Below, in pieces: positions 1 through 13,100 of a DNA stretch of 64,000 nucleotides. The notes under the pieces were generated by a model. The model searched no databases. It worked only from the letters and a program-made list of their open reading frames with translations, and had not been told where the DNA came from. This DNA comes from Rhizoclosmatium globosum. Its lineage: Eukaryota > Chytridiomycota > Chytridiomycetes > Chytridiales > Chytriomycetaceae. The DNA lies in contig MCGO01000012.1 in NCBI GenBank assembly GCA_002104985.1, forward strand, positions 62,001 through 126,000, read 5' to 3'. Position numbers and translations under genes: made by a program. The stretch's first letter is position 1. The number at the start of each line of letters is the position of its first letter.

Positions 1-484
1 ATTAGGATCTAACACAAATATTGCATCGCGCAACTTCTTTGCAAACACGCCTGACACTGGATGCTTCTTTGGTAGTTCAACACGCATAATTGCATGAAGT
101 GAATCTAGCTTGACTGTGACATTCCCATTTTCAGCTTCAATCAGTTGGCGGTAAAGGCTGTCTGCACTTGAATCAAGAGAATCCACCACAGACGGCTCGA
201 ATACTTGTTCCTGGACTGGTTCAGACACAACAGGAGACGGACCAGAGAAAGTGCGATCAGGAGAATCAAACACTTTTAAGTAAATCAATAAACCAGCCCA
301 GGCATCACGAGCTGCATATTCTTGTTGCTCTCTTGACATTCGTGTTTTTGACCAGTCTGAACGTCGAACAGAGTCTGTTTTGTCCAAACAGTAATCAAGC
401 ACAGCAGCAGTACATTTAGCTAGAGATGTGTTTGCGGCTGATACATAGCCCTTTTGCTTACATAACCGAGCAACATCACAGATA
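1..484 (-). CDS. 3'-5' exonuclease (DEDDy, RNase D/WRN-like) C-terminal part, partial
   Basis: The minus strand is open from about 484 to the window edge. It encodes the C-terminal half of a DEDDy 3'-5' exonuclease domain: a helix NICDVARLCKQKGY, then SDWSKTRMSREQQEYAARDA, whose Y-A-A-x-D-A is the last catalytic motif (YxxxD). A linker with many Pro/Ser/Glu follows, then a second conserved-looking block containing LDSLHAIMRVELPKKHPVSG. In related fungal proteins the exonuclease is followed by such a block, often in high-copy families; that is from memory and is inference here. Upstream (above 484) the frame hits a TAA, and a neighbouring frame offers weakly similar sequence, so the N-terminal half with the DxE motif is not resolved: it is spliced, frameshifted or lost. 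The gene runs off the left edge. Confidence 0.6.
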
Positions 485-488
485 TTGA

Positions 489-1188
489 ATGAGCGCCATT
501 AAAAGCCCATCACGAATGCTTCCGCTGCTCCCAACCTTCGTCCTCAGCCTCTTCACTCTTACAACTTCTATGGTGGCATTATATCTGGTTCCGTCTTCTC
601 TACTGTTGCTTCAAACTTTAAGTTTGGCAAGCTCCATCGTTTATACCCTCGAAGTCATTCTTTCAAGGTGCTGGTACTCCTCAACACCCTCTCAAGCTTG
701 GATACGTATGAACACATTTGCAACCATACTCATGAGGCTGTCCCTCACCTTCGGGATGTTCATCGTTGTCAGTCATTGTGGTGATGAAATGAAACTCGTG
801 TCTAAGGGGCACTTGAGCGCAATACCTTTGGCCGAGGAAGTGAAGGCTGTGGCATTGTATTCTCTTAATACCTTGTTAGTGGACACTGTTTGGGCTCTGG
901 TTGAGGAGAAATGCGAGGTGGGTTTGGTTTGTGTTAAAGCTTGGATGCTTGGAATCCATAGACTCATAATACCACTGAAAGGATATTTATTTGACTACAT
1001 TTATGAATCTGGCGTCTCTGGGTGGATACACTTGTGCATTGGCTGTTTGTGTCAACATTCTCACAGGCTTGGAGGTGTTTCTGACATCTAATGGTTTGAT
1101 TGTTGTGATGAAGTATCTGGCAGTGATTACTATTGCGATGATATCCGTTGTGCTATTCTTGGGACTGTATACCCTTTTGAAGGTTTGA
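489..1188 (+). CDS. possible multi-pass membrane protein (weak)
   Basis: A 200-codon ATG frame (489-1091) encodes several hydrophobic stretches: one near residues 10-50, one near 75-95, and a weaker one near 145-165. A second hydrophobic frame (991-1188) overlaps it out of phase and ends in a stop after a clear membrane segment. A short intron near 920-990 could join them, but I could not fix convincing splice sites. No family is recognised. The 5' end abuts the opposite-strand exonuclease fragment, so one of the two models may be wrong. Treat this as a hypothetical call. Confidence 0.3.
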
Positions 1189-1474
1189 TTCCCTCATTCA
1201 CTGTGGTTATTAATTGTGATGCTACGTAGAGAATATATTTTATGATTCGTTTAAGGCAGTCTCTTTCCAGTTCTGGGGAGTTCATTGAAAAAAGGTTGGC
1301 CATATATCAAAAGGGAGCTATTCCATAATAAAAGCTGAAACGGAGGTTAATACAACTGATCAACATTATACATACAATACACTCAGTTTTACCACGAAAA
1401 CTTTTTCACTTTCGTAGACAACCCAGGGCGATTTATATTAGTTTTCTCGAAACTCAAACATCTTACTAAAACCC

Positions 1475-4052
1475 ATGTCAAAAGAAACCAACGAAGAAGT
1501 CGAGGTGTTTTTGGCTAGAACCCGATTCATTCCCACAGAAAACTCATACTTTAATCCAGCGACTCGCTAGAATCTTGCACCAGCATGCGCCAGATATCAG
1601 TAGTGACATCAGTTTGACAGTCGATTCAAACAACCACTCGCCAGCCCCACGAACCTCTGCCATCACAAAACCACTCGACGATCGACGATTTTTGAATAGT
1701 GTAGAAGTAGATTTAGATACCAGGTGATTCGCGTCGTCAAGATTTCGTTTGTCTGCTGATTCTGATTCTCATAAATACAGTTCCACTGCTACAGCGCAAC
1801 TCGAGACGGTATCCAAAATCTTAGAATCTGTTGTTAAAACATGCGCGAAATATACACTTATTCCGAGAAGTGTTGTTTGGGGCGTCATTCGACAAGGGGT
1901 TGTTGCCGGTGTTCAAACAGATGTTGGTGATGATGTTATCGCGTATATGGACGCTATAGAAAAATCGGAGCAGAAAGAGGGTATTGGTCGAAAAAGTGGT
2001 GAGGATTTGGCTGTTCTTGTTGAGGACCTCAAGGTATCTGTTTCACTTTAACCTCTAAATCGTTCTAACTGCGAAGCAGGCACAACTAGAAGCGGAGAAA
2101 AGAAGTCATAAGATATTAAAGCGAGATATTGTCGCGATTGAGTCAAATTACGTGGACGCGCTTGCGAGGATTCGTGAAGACGATGAATGTATACGAGGAT
2201 TAGAAAATCAGGTTTCAAGTCAAACTGCCGTACTGGAAGAAATGGAAGTCCGTATGGCTGCGCTCCAGAACGAACTCGTAAGTCTTCCTGCTGTTGACGT
2301 GAATTTACTTTCCTTTGCCTTAGAGAATATCGAATGAAATGGTAGAACGAGGACGAAAGGAATACAGGCTACTCAATGAGACATTTGAGAAAGTAAACGA
2401 ATCAAACCAGAGGAATATATCTCACTTGAAGAGCTCTCTTGGATTGGTGAGGCTATTCATTTTCACATCTTGTGAGTTACTCAACCAAATCGGATATTCA
2501 GTCATCCTTAGGTCCCACCTCCACACATGCGCGTTCTGCTTCATCATTAGTAAACCAGACTTTCGAAACTCAAATGACAAGCGTGGAATCGACGAACATG
2601 ATTCAACGACTTCAAGCCGAGCTCAAATATAGCAAAGATCGATATGAAGCTGATACCGCAGCGTTCAAGAAATTGAACGAGGAGCTGCAATTGTAAGGCT
2701 TTTGTCGCGTCAATTTATAACACAGCTGATGCTCCTCTCAGACAACTTTCAAAGAGCCTCTCGAACTATGAAGCTCTTGTAGCCGAAGGCCATACTGAGG
2801 AGGAATGGGCTGCTATGTAAGAATTTCTTTCGTGCAAAGTACGCATTGAAGAGATTCGCATTTAGTCAGAAAACTGTTCGTCTCTTGGAAATCAAGAATC
2901 GGGAGGCATCACAAAGAGTTTCAGGAGCTGTAGATACACTCGAGACTACTGCTCACAAGTATACGATATTGGTTAGATCTGAACAATGATGACTATGCCA
3001 AAGCTTATTCTCACATATCCCACAGGCAGAGAATTATGAACAACTGAAACTAGACATGAAGCGCGCCAAAGACAACTACAATCGCTTAAAGTCTATTTTA
3101 CAAGCAAAGGTACGCTCGATTAATTCAAATAAACCACGAAACAAACATTTCAGGACAGGACGCTATTATCGACGACCTCCACCACAAAACCTCCACAATC
3201 CTCGCCGACAACGACGCCCTCAAAACCAAGCTCAAAAAGGCTCTTGCAACCGTAACAATCAAAACAAACATGGTTACCGACTGGAAAACCAAATTCGATG
3301 CCCTCTTGAGTAAAGTCGATCCAATCCGGAAAGAAGCGGAAGAGTCCGAAGCGCTACGGGAAGTCAATAAACGGCTTTTACATGAATGTCGAAATAAGGA
3401 TTTAGTTGTTCAGGAGTTGAAGAGGAAGTACAGTGTGAGTCCAAACCATGGATAGAGTGACCCTGCCACTAACAAGGATTTTACTTCTAGGATATGGAAA
3501 CGACCATAAAACAAATCGCATCCAACACCAACTCTGAATCGCAACTAAAACAAGAGTTGGAAGGCGTGTACAAGGATAAAGTGTATAAACTGCAGAAATC
3601 ACTTATACTTGCAGAATCTCGTTTCGGGAAGCTTGAAACCGCGATTCGAAAATCACTGCAGCAGGTTTTTGCGATGAGGGAGCGCCGTGGGCGTAGTATT
3701 GATGACTTTGGAGTTTTAAGTGGTGGCCAAGAAGAAGGGACTGGGAATGTGGGAATGACTCCGGAGTTGGCGGTTAAAATGAGTCGGTTGTCTAAAGAGG
3801 TTTATTGCCTTATTTATTCCGTATCCCGTTATTATCTAACGGAACCTGGATAGTTCTTCGGTATGGGGTTATATGATGTGATAAAAGGTCCAATACCATC
3901 AAAAGAAGACTTTGCCCATCAGTTGAAAGAAGCGTGAGTTTCCATAACATTCGAGGTTGATTTTGTCTTATCGCTTTGGCTCTAGGTTACAAACAACAGA
4001 TATTGAGAAAAAGTTGCCCAAGCTTGTAACAGAACTTTGCTGTTCTCTGTAA
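1475..4052 (+). CDS. coiled-coil protein, 13 exons, 651 aa
   Basis: Thirteen exons join with consistent phase: 1475-1504, 1560-1723, 1781-2033, 2080-2277, 2324-2446, 2502-2692, 2742-2816, 2866-2971, 3026-3109, 3159-3434, 3491-3799, 3854-3933, 3986-4052. The protein starts MSKETNEEVE and has a short Ser/Pro-rich region, a compact segment (residues about 70-150), then long charged heptad-like helices (EAEKRSHKILKRD, LKLDMKRAKDNYNRLKS, EESEALREVNKRLLHECRNK) through most of the rest. Each intron is about 45-60 nt. I do not recognise the family. The shape (many short exons, continuous coiled coil) resembles centrosomal or ciliary scaffold proteins, but that is only suggestion. An alternative acceptor for exon 10 exists 5 nt upstream at 3153/3154 but breaks the frame. 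The start codon is the first ATG giving a splice-consistent frame. Confidence 0.75.
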
Positions 4053-4149
4053 CCTCACCTTGTAGTTAAAACCCCGCTCACAAACATAAATAGATAAATA
4101 AGATATAACCTCTTCTTTACTTCAAAATAATAAACAGCTATACAATTCC

Positions 4150-6516
4150 CTATGCAACACTCTTCCCCACCCCTTTCCTAACAACATCATACCCCAACAC
4201 CTTCCCTCCCTCAACAACAACCCCTTCCACAAACGAAACAACACCACCAACGACAACCCTCACAACACTTCCCAACGACAAATCCGCCGCACTCACCCCC
4301 TTCACTCTGTCCATACCCCCAAACAGAATAACCGTATACGCAAGGAGAAGCTTCTGCGCGCGTTTCGCTTGTCTCAAGAACCCTTGCGGGTCTTTGATGT
4401 ACCACGCCGCGCAGATCAAGAGCGTGTACACGCATGTCGCGCGGATGCGGCGGAAGAGTTTTGTGAATGCTGTTGGGGTTGTTGGGATGGGGGAACCGTT
4501 TGGGGATGTAGGGTGTTGTTGGGTTGTGTTGGAAGTAGGTGAGTGGGGAGACATTAAGTGGGAGAGGTGGTTTCGTTGCATGATGGAGGCGGGTTGTTTT
4601 TTGATGAGGGAGGCGGTTGGGTGTGAGTTTGAGGGGATTTTGAGGAGTGCTTGTGGGTGGTGTTGGTGTTGCGGGTTTTGGTGGGAAGAGGCGGAGGAGG
4701 AGAAGGAGGTTCGTGGGTTGTTTAAGTGAGTGGTTGCGTTTGAAGGTGATGAAGAGGGGATATATTGGAAGGCGTTTGGTTCAGTTCTGTTAGGGGAATT
4801 GAATATGGAAAAGTTAAGAGCAAAGCGGGATTATGGGATAATAACTTACTCGACTACGTTCAAATATCTCATTGGATCAGCGCCGCTACTATTATACACA
4901 ACATGACGTTGCCCTGTCGCAGCTGCTGATGTCGCGTCCATTACCAAAAGCATTCCATTCTGCTCATTTTCCACAACAACCCAATTCACAGGCTCTTCAG
5001 CGTCAAGATTTTCCGCCGATCCAATGTTTGCAGCATGGTCTGGATTTGAGGGATCACCATACGGTGTTTCACTGTGATACTCAGGATTCAATCTGATTGG
5101 CTGAGGAGTTTGAGAATCATTCACGTATAGCCGACGGAATTTGACATCATCATCTCGGTACTGATTAACTCCATAGGTTGAAGGCAAATTATGCTGAAGA
5201 TGTTGATAATATGCTGTGCTATCTCCGCCATCGCTCGGTGCAACAGTACCACCCATTTCACTGTGATGAGCGGAAGGATGCACGAGTTTAAAGACTCTGC
5301 CATGTTCATCCATGAATAACGGCTCCTGCTGCATCGGTGGGGGGTCATAAAGAAGGTTTCCTTGCGAAGGTTGTTGATATTGCTGATACTGTGGATAAAA
5401 AGGCCGATTTGTGTGCATAGAAGGAGAAGGTTGTGGTTGAGGTGTTGGATACGATGTACTTCGTTGCGAAAGCGCCTCTAAACTCTGATTCCGAAATCGA
5501 GATTCAGGGAGAATACGAGAAGTTGAGGCATACGAATTATTTTGATTATAAGGATCGTGGATATATTGCTGTTGGTTTTGAGGATATTGTATGGAAGGAG
5601 AGATACGTTGCTGTTGGAGTAAATATCGCTGCTGGTCATGGTACGACAGTTGCTGCACAAAATCATTTGAAGATTGTCTATAAGATGGTTGAGGTGCATA
5701 CTGATTTTGAGACGGATATGTTGGAGGACGGAATGAGCTTTCGCTACTGGCTGGTAACCGTTGACGAGGCTCGGATGCAGAGCTTAAGGCGTCATGAGAC
5801 AACAAAACGCGCGACGAGTATTGATCCGAGTTTTGTGGAAGATATTCTGAAGTTTGACGTTTGAGGGAGCTGGATGTGACACTTTGTCAGCACATGGGTG
5901 TTGAAGGGAGAACACAAGGGAGACCTACTTTTGTAAGCGCATTGTTCGAGGGCTCTTTGGCGGAAGTTTCTTTCCCAGTTGATTCGTTGATGGTGGAGCC
6001 GTAGGAGGGGTAGGAAGAGGAAGAGGAGGGGGCTGAGACAGCGGTTGATTCTCTGATTGGGAAGGTTCACGCATGAGCAGCTAAGCCCACCCACCAGGTT
6101 AATAATCTCCTCGTAATCAATCACCAGCCAAAGAGCAAGCGCACCTGAGTTCTAATTCTCGCGTTCCGTTCTTCGAGAAGTCTCTTTGTTTTCAGCGCGT
6201 TGAACTGGGCGGCATCAAGTGCGGCTGCAAAGGCAAACGCGGCGTTGTCGTTCGTTGTTGTTGTTTGTTTATCTTTCTCTTTCTCAGAGAAAGTTGTTGT
6301 TGCGTCGACAAACTCGGCCTCGTCGTTTGCCTCAGAAACATTGTCACTGCCGCACTTGGATGCCGCCACTGCCACTGAGTCGATTGATGCGTACACTGCC
6401 TCTTGCTTCGTCGTGGATTCGACTGCCGCTGTGGCTGTGGCTGTGGCTGTGGCTGTGGCTGTGGCTGTCGGGAATCCGCCAATCAAGAGTGGTGGTGGCT
6501 TTGGTTGGGTGTCCAT
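4150..6516 (-). CDS. 726-aa disordered protein with C-terminal hydrophobic region
   Basis: Four exons join in phase on the minus strand: 6145-6516, 5929-6080, 4850-5869, 4150-4786. The N-terminus has an (Ala-Thr)n tract encoded by a hexanucleotide repeat, then a Thr/Asp-rich stretch and a short helix (ALKTKRLLEERNARIRTQ). The middle is Pro/Gln/Tyr/Ser-rich and low in complexity. Near the C-terminus is an ordered block with TAFTKLFRRIRATCVYTLLI and a second hydrophobic helix ending in LLLAYTVILFGG, followed by a Val/Gly-rich tail. Two membrane or membrane-associated helices separated by a short charged segment are plausible. No family is recognised. The separate frames 4150-4581 and 4846-5805 look like two genes if the intron at 4787-4849 (GTAAGT donor, CTAACAG acceptor) is missed. 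It is divergent from GNL1, with 192 bp between start codons. Confidence 0.7.
6428..6469. repeat. hexanucleotide tandem repeat (GCTGTG)n
   Basis: Seven units of a GCTGTG hexamer, the last slightly changed, lie inside the first exon of the minus-strand 726-aa gene. There they encode an alternating Ala-Thr tract. Length variation would not break the frame because the unit is six bases. Confidence 0.9.
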
Positions 6517-6708
6517 TCCTTGTTCGTTTCAACAATGTTCTTTTTTGGGAACATGTATTAATAACAACCCACAAAACAAATGGATCTACTTGCGTTTCTT
6601 AAAACTGAATTTGATTCTTGTTTCATTGCCTTGTTGATTGGTTATGCTTGCTGCATGCACCTTTCTTTCTTTTTGATTCCTTCGAAAACAAAACAAAACA
6701 CTTTCAAA
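6517..6708. promoter_or_regulatory. divergent promoter region, 726-aa gene / GNL1
   Basis: These 192 bp separate two divergent start codons, so both promoters must lie here or inside the flanking 5' UTRs. No clear TATA box or repeated element was seen. A CAAAACAAAACA stretch precedes the GNL1 ATG. Confidence 0.5.
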
Positions 6709-9111
6709 ATGCCCAAACCATTCTCAGCCAAACAAAAGAAGGCACAGCTCCAGGCCAAGCGCGACCGTCTCCGGCATCGCAACGACGGCCAAAGCACCGA
6801 CGACGACGACTTCAGCAACAACGCGCCGTCGCAGAGCTCAACGTTTGGATTTCGGGAACCAGTTGTTCTCGTGGTGCCGCCAGACGAATCCGTGCGCCGC
6901 CTCGTCGAAAAGACGGGCGCAAACCTTAAACAAACGGAAAAGTTTGTGTCTACGAGAGGCGGTGGTGGCAGCGGTAAAGCTGCGCCGAGGTTGGTTCGTT
7001 GTCTCGTTGGTCGTCACTCTGACTCGCTATGCATTCATCAGCCTCGTTTCTGTCTTTGCAAAACTGTCTGCAAAAGAAATCGACGATCGGAAGCGTGAGA
7101 GCCAGAAGCCTCTCAAACGGGTGCCTCAAGTAACGTGCCTCCTCAAGCTCTTCCTCAAACTCACCCTTTTTTAACTCTGACAGAGCGCACTGGAAATCGG
7201 TTTCGACGATCTCTATGAAAAGAACAAGATCATTTCGTTTCCACAGCGACCGCCATGGTCAAAAGGCGAATCAAAAGAGACAGTGGAAGAACGCGAAGAA
7301 AAGTACTTTCAGGACTGGCTGGACGACATTTATTCTTCCTGGAATCCGGAAGATTTGAGCTACTTTGAGCATAATTTGGAAGTATGGAGACAGCTGTGGC
7401 GTGTCGTTGAGATTTCGTGAGTTGTGTTGTTCGTTCCTCAACAAGTCAACAACACACTAACTACTTCTTGCCAAGGGATATTATCCTCTTTGTCGTAGAT
7501 GCCCGTCACCCAATCCTTCATTTCCCTCCAACCCTCTTCTCCTACGTTGTAACAAAGATGCGCAAAAAGCTTGTTCTGGTTTTCAACAAAATCGACCTCA
7601 TTGACTCTCCAACACTCGCCGCTTGGTCAAAGTACTTTGAATCACATCATCCCGGTCTCCATACGGCATCGTTTTCGGTATACCCGCCAGAAGCATTCTT
7701 ACCTCCTCCCGAAACGATTGACGCTGCTGCTCCTGCAACTCGAACAAAGATCAGTAAACGTGTTCATCGTTACGTGCGTGCTGTCGGCGTTTCCAGTGTC
7801 TTGAAAGCGTGTCGAGATGTGGAGATTTATGATTCAAAGGGAAAACTTGTCGATTGGGAAAGGTTGGTCTTTTTTTCGGCACACATTTTTGGTTGTTCTA
7901 AAGCACGTCTTATTCAGGATGATTGCAGAAGAGGAAGCGGAAAAGGCGCAGAGGGAGTTGGAGGAAGAGTCGCGGCGACTAAAAGATCTTGAGTCAGACC
8001 GTGATGTTGTGGAAATGGGGGACTTGGCTGTATTGGATGACGTGCGTGGAGGTGGTGGGCGAAAACAGCGACACCGTTTAGAACGTGAAAATATGCTTCG
8101 TTCGACAACAACGACGCCTGCAAATGTGACTGCAGAAGGTTTGGACGAGTCTGAGGATGATGAGGAGAACGATGACTTGGAACCGCTGCATGATGACGAG
8201 CGCATTTCTAAAGAGCCTGAGGAGGGACCCATTCCGCGAAATGATTTAATTACAATCGGCTTGATAGGGTGAGCTGAGCCTGTTTTTCGTCAAACTTTAA
8301 ATTTAACTTCAATGTCAGTCACCCAAATGTTGGAAAATCCTCTCTTATCAACGGAATCCTGGGAAAAAAAGTTGTATCAACGTCCGCTACTCCGGGCCAC
8401 ACAAAACACTTTCAAACAATCCATCTCACAAAACTCGTCCGTCTCTGCGACTGTCCAGGCCTTGTGTTCCCTGCAGTCCTTCCCAAACCCGTTCAAATCC
8501 TCAGTGGAATGTACAAAATTGCCCAAGTCCAAGAACCTTACAGCGCTGTGCAATATCTAGCCGAACGTGTGCCAATCGAAAAAGTGTTAAACCTACAACC
8601 ACCAATCGAGAGCGACGGGTCGAGTCTTCAGCAGAAACAAAATCACCAAGACGCTCTTGATTCGTATCAATGGAGTGCATGGGACATTTGTGAAGGTAAT
8701 AATCAACGATTCTGTCTTTGGGTTCCCTAACGTTCAATTGACAAAACAGCTTTCGCACTCCAACGTGGGTTTTTGACACCAAGAGTCGCAAGACCGGATG
8801 TATATCGGGCGGCGAATTTATTGTTGAGGATGGCGAATGATGGGCGTTTGTTACTTGGATTTAAGCCTCCTGGATACTTTTCAGAGCTGCAGCGGAAGTT
8901 ACAGGCGGGTGAATATGAAGGTGGAACAAAGAAATACACGGGATCGAAGAATGTTCCAGTCAAAAGTGTTTTGTTGCGCAAGGGAAAGGAGGAAGTCGAA
9001 TCTGATGATGGTGTTTGGGAGACGGAGCGTGATGATCAACCTCCAGCGGTTACGAATAAGAAGGGAAAAGCGAAAGGAAACGCTTTTGCTTTGTTAGCAA
9101 ATGACGATTAA
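6709..9111 (+). CDS. GNL1: GNL1-like circularly permuted GTPase
   Basis: Seven exons (6709-6989, 7042-7129, 7184-7416, 7476-7862, 7918-8268, 8319-8695, 8750-9111) give 692 aa. The start MPKPFSAKQKKAQLQ and the block YFEHNLEVWRQLWRVVEIS followed by DIILFVVDARHPILHFPPTL match the GNL1/HSR1 branch of YlqF/YawG GTPases. The G motifs are permuted, as expected: G4 NKID near residue 238, G1 GHPNVGKSS near 447, and G3 DCPG near 490. An acidic insert with EEEAEKAQRELEEESRR and LDESEDDEENDDLEP sits between G4 and G1 (about residues 330-440). The C-terminus is basic (NKKGKAKGN). Family members work in ribosome biogenesis or nucleolar/cytoplasmic pre-60S steps. The role of GNL1 itself is less well defined, so the function is family inference. 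All introns are 50-60 nt. The gene is intact. Confidence 0.93.
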
Positions 9112-9183
9112 ATGATTTTGAAACGTTTGTTTACTCCTGTTTATTAACTTTCAAACGAACACTCTTGCACCCTTTTTTCTACT

Positions 9184-10190
9184 TCATCCTTCTCCAAGGC
9201 GAATCCTTTCTCGCATTTTCACATAGATATTAACATCCAAGAATACTGAATCGTAAAAATCGTCGGCTCGTTTCGCTTGATGTCGGACTTGGTCCAGAAT
9301 TGATTTCCAAGACTGTGAATTGATAACCTCATTCTACACTATCGAAATTGGAATCACCTCTATAATCTCTCCAGTTTCAGAACCAAGTTTAGAAAGTCAT
9401 TCTGTATCATTCTGTTCTCTGACTTTGGTTCCCGTTTTGAACACAAAATGCCCAAATTCCAGAATTGGCGGCAGAGCTCATTGTCTGTAAACTTCGAATT
9501 GAAGAAGCTGTCCTGCACCCATCACTGACTCTTGGAAAATGACTCAGAAAAACTTCATCAGCAAATGTTGCTCGAAAAAGAAGGAAATCAGAGACAGAAA
9601 CCTTACCTACCATTCTGAGAATCAAAAAAGGGAAAGATATTCTCTTGCAGTCGCATTGTTTGGGACCTAACGCCGGCCGCATGCTCTTGAAAAAGAATGT
9701 AAAGGCTTTGAAAGGCCACCGAAAGTTCATTGAGAAGATGGCGTTGAAGACTCATGAGACCAATTTCACCAAGCCACCCTATCCAAGAGGCACCGCAAAC
9801 TTCCAGCACTTGGATTTCGCCAACATACTCAGTATTTTGAGGTGTGCATATTTTAATTTGTGCCATATAGACTTAATTTGCTGTTCCTCAGTCTTTGTGT
9901 CGAAGGCATCAATTTTAAGTTTGTGGATACAGTAGTTAGCATCCACAATACTACCGACTTTCAGGTGGCCTGTCCAACGAATGCCTCGCACGCTCTGTCT
10001 AAGGCATAAATCTGTTTTTGATGCTTCTTGGGGCGGATTCCGAGCTTTTCAAGACGTTGGCTGAGATTTCTTCGAAAATCTACTAGACGGTGGAATGGTG
10101 AATTTAAACAGGCTAGCTGGTTCGATAACGCATATGTTTTTGGAAGGTGTCGTTGCTGGTTCCACAATTGAGGATAAAGAGTTTGTCTTC
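9184..10190 (-). CDS. unknown gene, 3' part resolved, frame disrupted upstream
   Basis: Minus-strand coding-like segments run from about 10190 to a stop at 9184. The 3' half resolves into spliced exons: a block ending FFDSQN, an intron with a GTAGGTAAG donor, a block with ELCRQFWNLGILCSKREPKS, a 49-nt intron, then a final block ending YVKMRERIRLGEG. Upstream, blocks with RRNLSQRLEKLGIRPKKH and DTKTEEQQIKSIWHKLK lie in different frames. The shifts fall at GTTGGACAGG and AAGTTTGCGG, where one extra G and one extra T would restore a single frame. No ATG start was found. The tail follows the transcription factor stop by about 10 bp. The family is not recognised. It is either a decaying gene or a good gene with two sequence errors. 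Confidence 0.4.
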
Positions 10191-10198
10191 AATAGAGT

Positions 10199-13100
10199 TT
10201 ATTTCCCCAACCTTTTCCTGGCCAAAACGATGATTCGCTTGAGCCGTTCACAGAAACTTCCACAAACAGGCCAAATAAACGTGATACATGCCAAGACAGG
10301 TAAATCAACAGCCTCTATACTCTTTTCCAACTCCAGCAATACACCACGATTGAAGTCTTCGTTGCTACCACCCATACAAACTGTGATTCCTGAGACAGCA
10401 ACGGTGAAAATGTTGAACGCAATGACAGGATCGCAAAAAACACCAACACTTGTGTCATAGAATATGCTTTGGTCAGAGGGTGCAACATCGGCAGGAGAAT
10501 CTTCCATTACAAGTGTTGAAAGGGGTATACGCGATCGACGCGAGGCTGTTTCAGCTTCACTATGACCAATCATTGCATGAACAGTTTGATCCGCTCGCGA
10601 TGCAAAAGTAGGTTGAATGTCATCTGACTGAGTATTGCCTGTTTTTTCCACAGACGAATCCAAAGCAACCCCATTTCCTGCACTATTTGAAGGCGATAAC
10701 GATACATTCGACTGCGATCTGTTACTAACTTCCTCCCAGGTGCTCCCATGCTTCTTGAAAAATCCAGTCACCAAGAAACTCATTGCTTTTCGAGCAACAA
10801 GAACAACTTCTGCACTTGCAACTCTCTTGCTCTCAAAATTGGAAGCATCTAGTTTGAAGATAGCTCGAGAATCATCTGTTCTCGGCAAATGGAGCATCAC
10901 CAACGCGCATATCAAATTGGTTGTGATGTTCACAAAGTGAACCTGTGTCGGATCAAACGTTTCCGTAAACATGGAATCAGAGCCACTGCTCAAGACTGGA
11001 AAGAAGTGGCTGAACGATTTGAATGGTTTATATTCAGCAGGCAGCGAGTTGTAGAAGTCAACCAAGGCGTTGTGAATCACAACCACGTCTTGCGGAGGAG
11101 GCATCAAACTTTCGACAATAGCTTTTCCTGGATTCCATTCTTGATTTTCAGTTTCCGAATTCTTCCCCGTCCGCCGAGTATAGTTTACCCGAATGACTCT
11201 CCGTAATATAAAGCTCAATTGATTCATAATGACGTTATATAACCCATATCCACATTCTGGTCTTGGTTCGATATGACTTTTGATGATGTTGTAAACTGTG
11301 TCATCGGGAGGATCCTGAATGATATCTCTTAGTAAAGCCATTCCTTGTTCACTTCTGACACGATCATTAACAAGAAGTTGTTTAATCTTTTCGAGTCGGG
11401 CTTTTTCGGTCGAAGAACTGACTCCAACCATCGCAGCTTCCAGGCGGGATTCGGCTTCTAAACTTGTCTCTGAGGGTAGCGAGAGCAAATATCCATATGC
11501 AGTTTCGTAAATAACGAGCGGAAGACCTCCAGCAAGACCAATGCAGGTATCAAAGTAGATACAAAACTCCCATAGCTTTCGTCGAGCGAGAAGCTTCTCT
11601 GGGGAATAGAAGCTGGTTTTGTCAAGCCAAATAGAGAGCGGATTCATGGCAATGTTTGGATCCTCTTGGTCGATTTTCAGCCGAATAGCCATCTGGATTG
11701 CAAGTACTAGAACGAAAGATTTAAGACGATATTGAGTAAAAAGCAATTAAACATACCCATTTTTCGATACGCTTTTAAAGGTTGATTGAAACCATATTCA
11801 ACCAGACATAAGAGCACCATACTCTGGACCACCTCAATGCTGTCAGAGTCCAACTCAGAGAGAGCATCCAGCTTTTCAATCTCTTTGGTACATCGACTCG
11901 CAAAAGAAGCGCACGCATTCCGTGTACTTCCAAACTCTGCAATCATCGGCTGGTTATCCGAAAACAGGCATGTCACTGCACAGATCGCATAAATAAGGTG
12001 AGCTGGGTGCTTGTTGACGGGTCTCAAATCCGCAAGAAAGTAAGGCTCATGGAAGCAATAAATCTTCATACTCAGGTATGCGAAAAAGAGCCGAATCAAG
12101 TTGTCTTCGATGTCAGTCAGTATGTATGATTCAGTAGGTATTACTGGAGGGGCGGCAGTTGGAACCGGTTTTGGTGATGATGGCAAGACCAAAGTTGCGG
12201 CAGGGTTCAAAGAAGGTACAAAAAGTTCTTGGTGAGGTAGTGGGTGAAACAATGAACCCGATGTAATGGTTGGTGATTGAAGGTCGTCCAAAAACCTTGA
12301 GAAACTCTGGTTAGAATCCCAACTCATAGAAGGCATAAATGACTGGCCAATAATTGACTGGAAAGAGTAAAGAGATTCTGTTTTAAAAGATTAGCAAAAG
12401 GATTGAGAAAATTAGGTAATCTGGTCTGTCACCTCCGAAGTCAAACACGAGGTCGGTTTGGTTTGCAGCACTCCCTGCCAATGAGTTCGTGATGCTCGAT
12501 ATTGCATTAGAATTCGAATGAATTCCGAGCGGACTTCCAGAATGATTCGACAACGACGAAATGAACATTGGTTGGACTTGTTCAGGCGTTGCAATAGCCG
12601 GCAACGCTTTCGTCGCCTCCCGAACCAGAAGCTCCATTCCATTCATATTTGATAAATCACTAACAGTGGAGGAGACCGAATCACGTCGTGCCTCATTTGA
12701 ATAATCAACAGCTGATGAGGTTTCTGTTCGTGAACCGCTTCCACCTTCACTCAATACGTGATTCTGAACGATAGCCTCAATAGTTGCCATTCTATTCATC
12801 AGCTCTTTCTGATATCCCTTCTTTGGTCCCCGCTTTTTAGACTCAATGTTGTATGTACAAGTGACGTGCGGGTCGGGTTCTCCTCTAATGCAGTTTCCGC
12901 AGAATGGTTTAGCGCCGTCGCACTTTCTCTTTCGAGTTTTACATCTGTCTGTACTGTTGGATCAGTTCGTGTGATTTGACAGTTTTTCAAGAGCATACCA
13001 CATGCTTGAGTTTGTTTCTTGCGGGTACTATCTTTGGGATAGTACGAAGAAAGGTGACTTGTACTGCTTGAGGAGCCGGTGTGGCTGCCCTTTCCAGAAA

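Noticed and set aside
6200..6637. Plus-strand ATG frame of 145 codons antisense to the 726-aa gene
   Set aside because: It is antisense to exon 1 and carries the repeat as Ala-Val units; no splice or family support.
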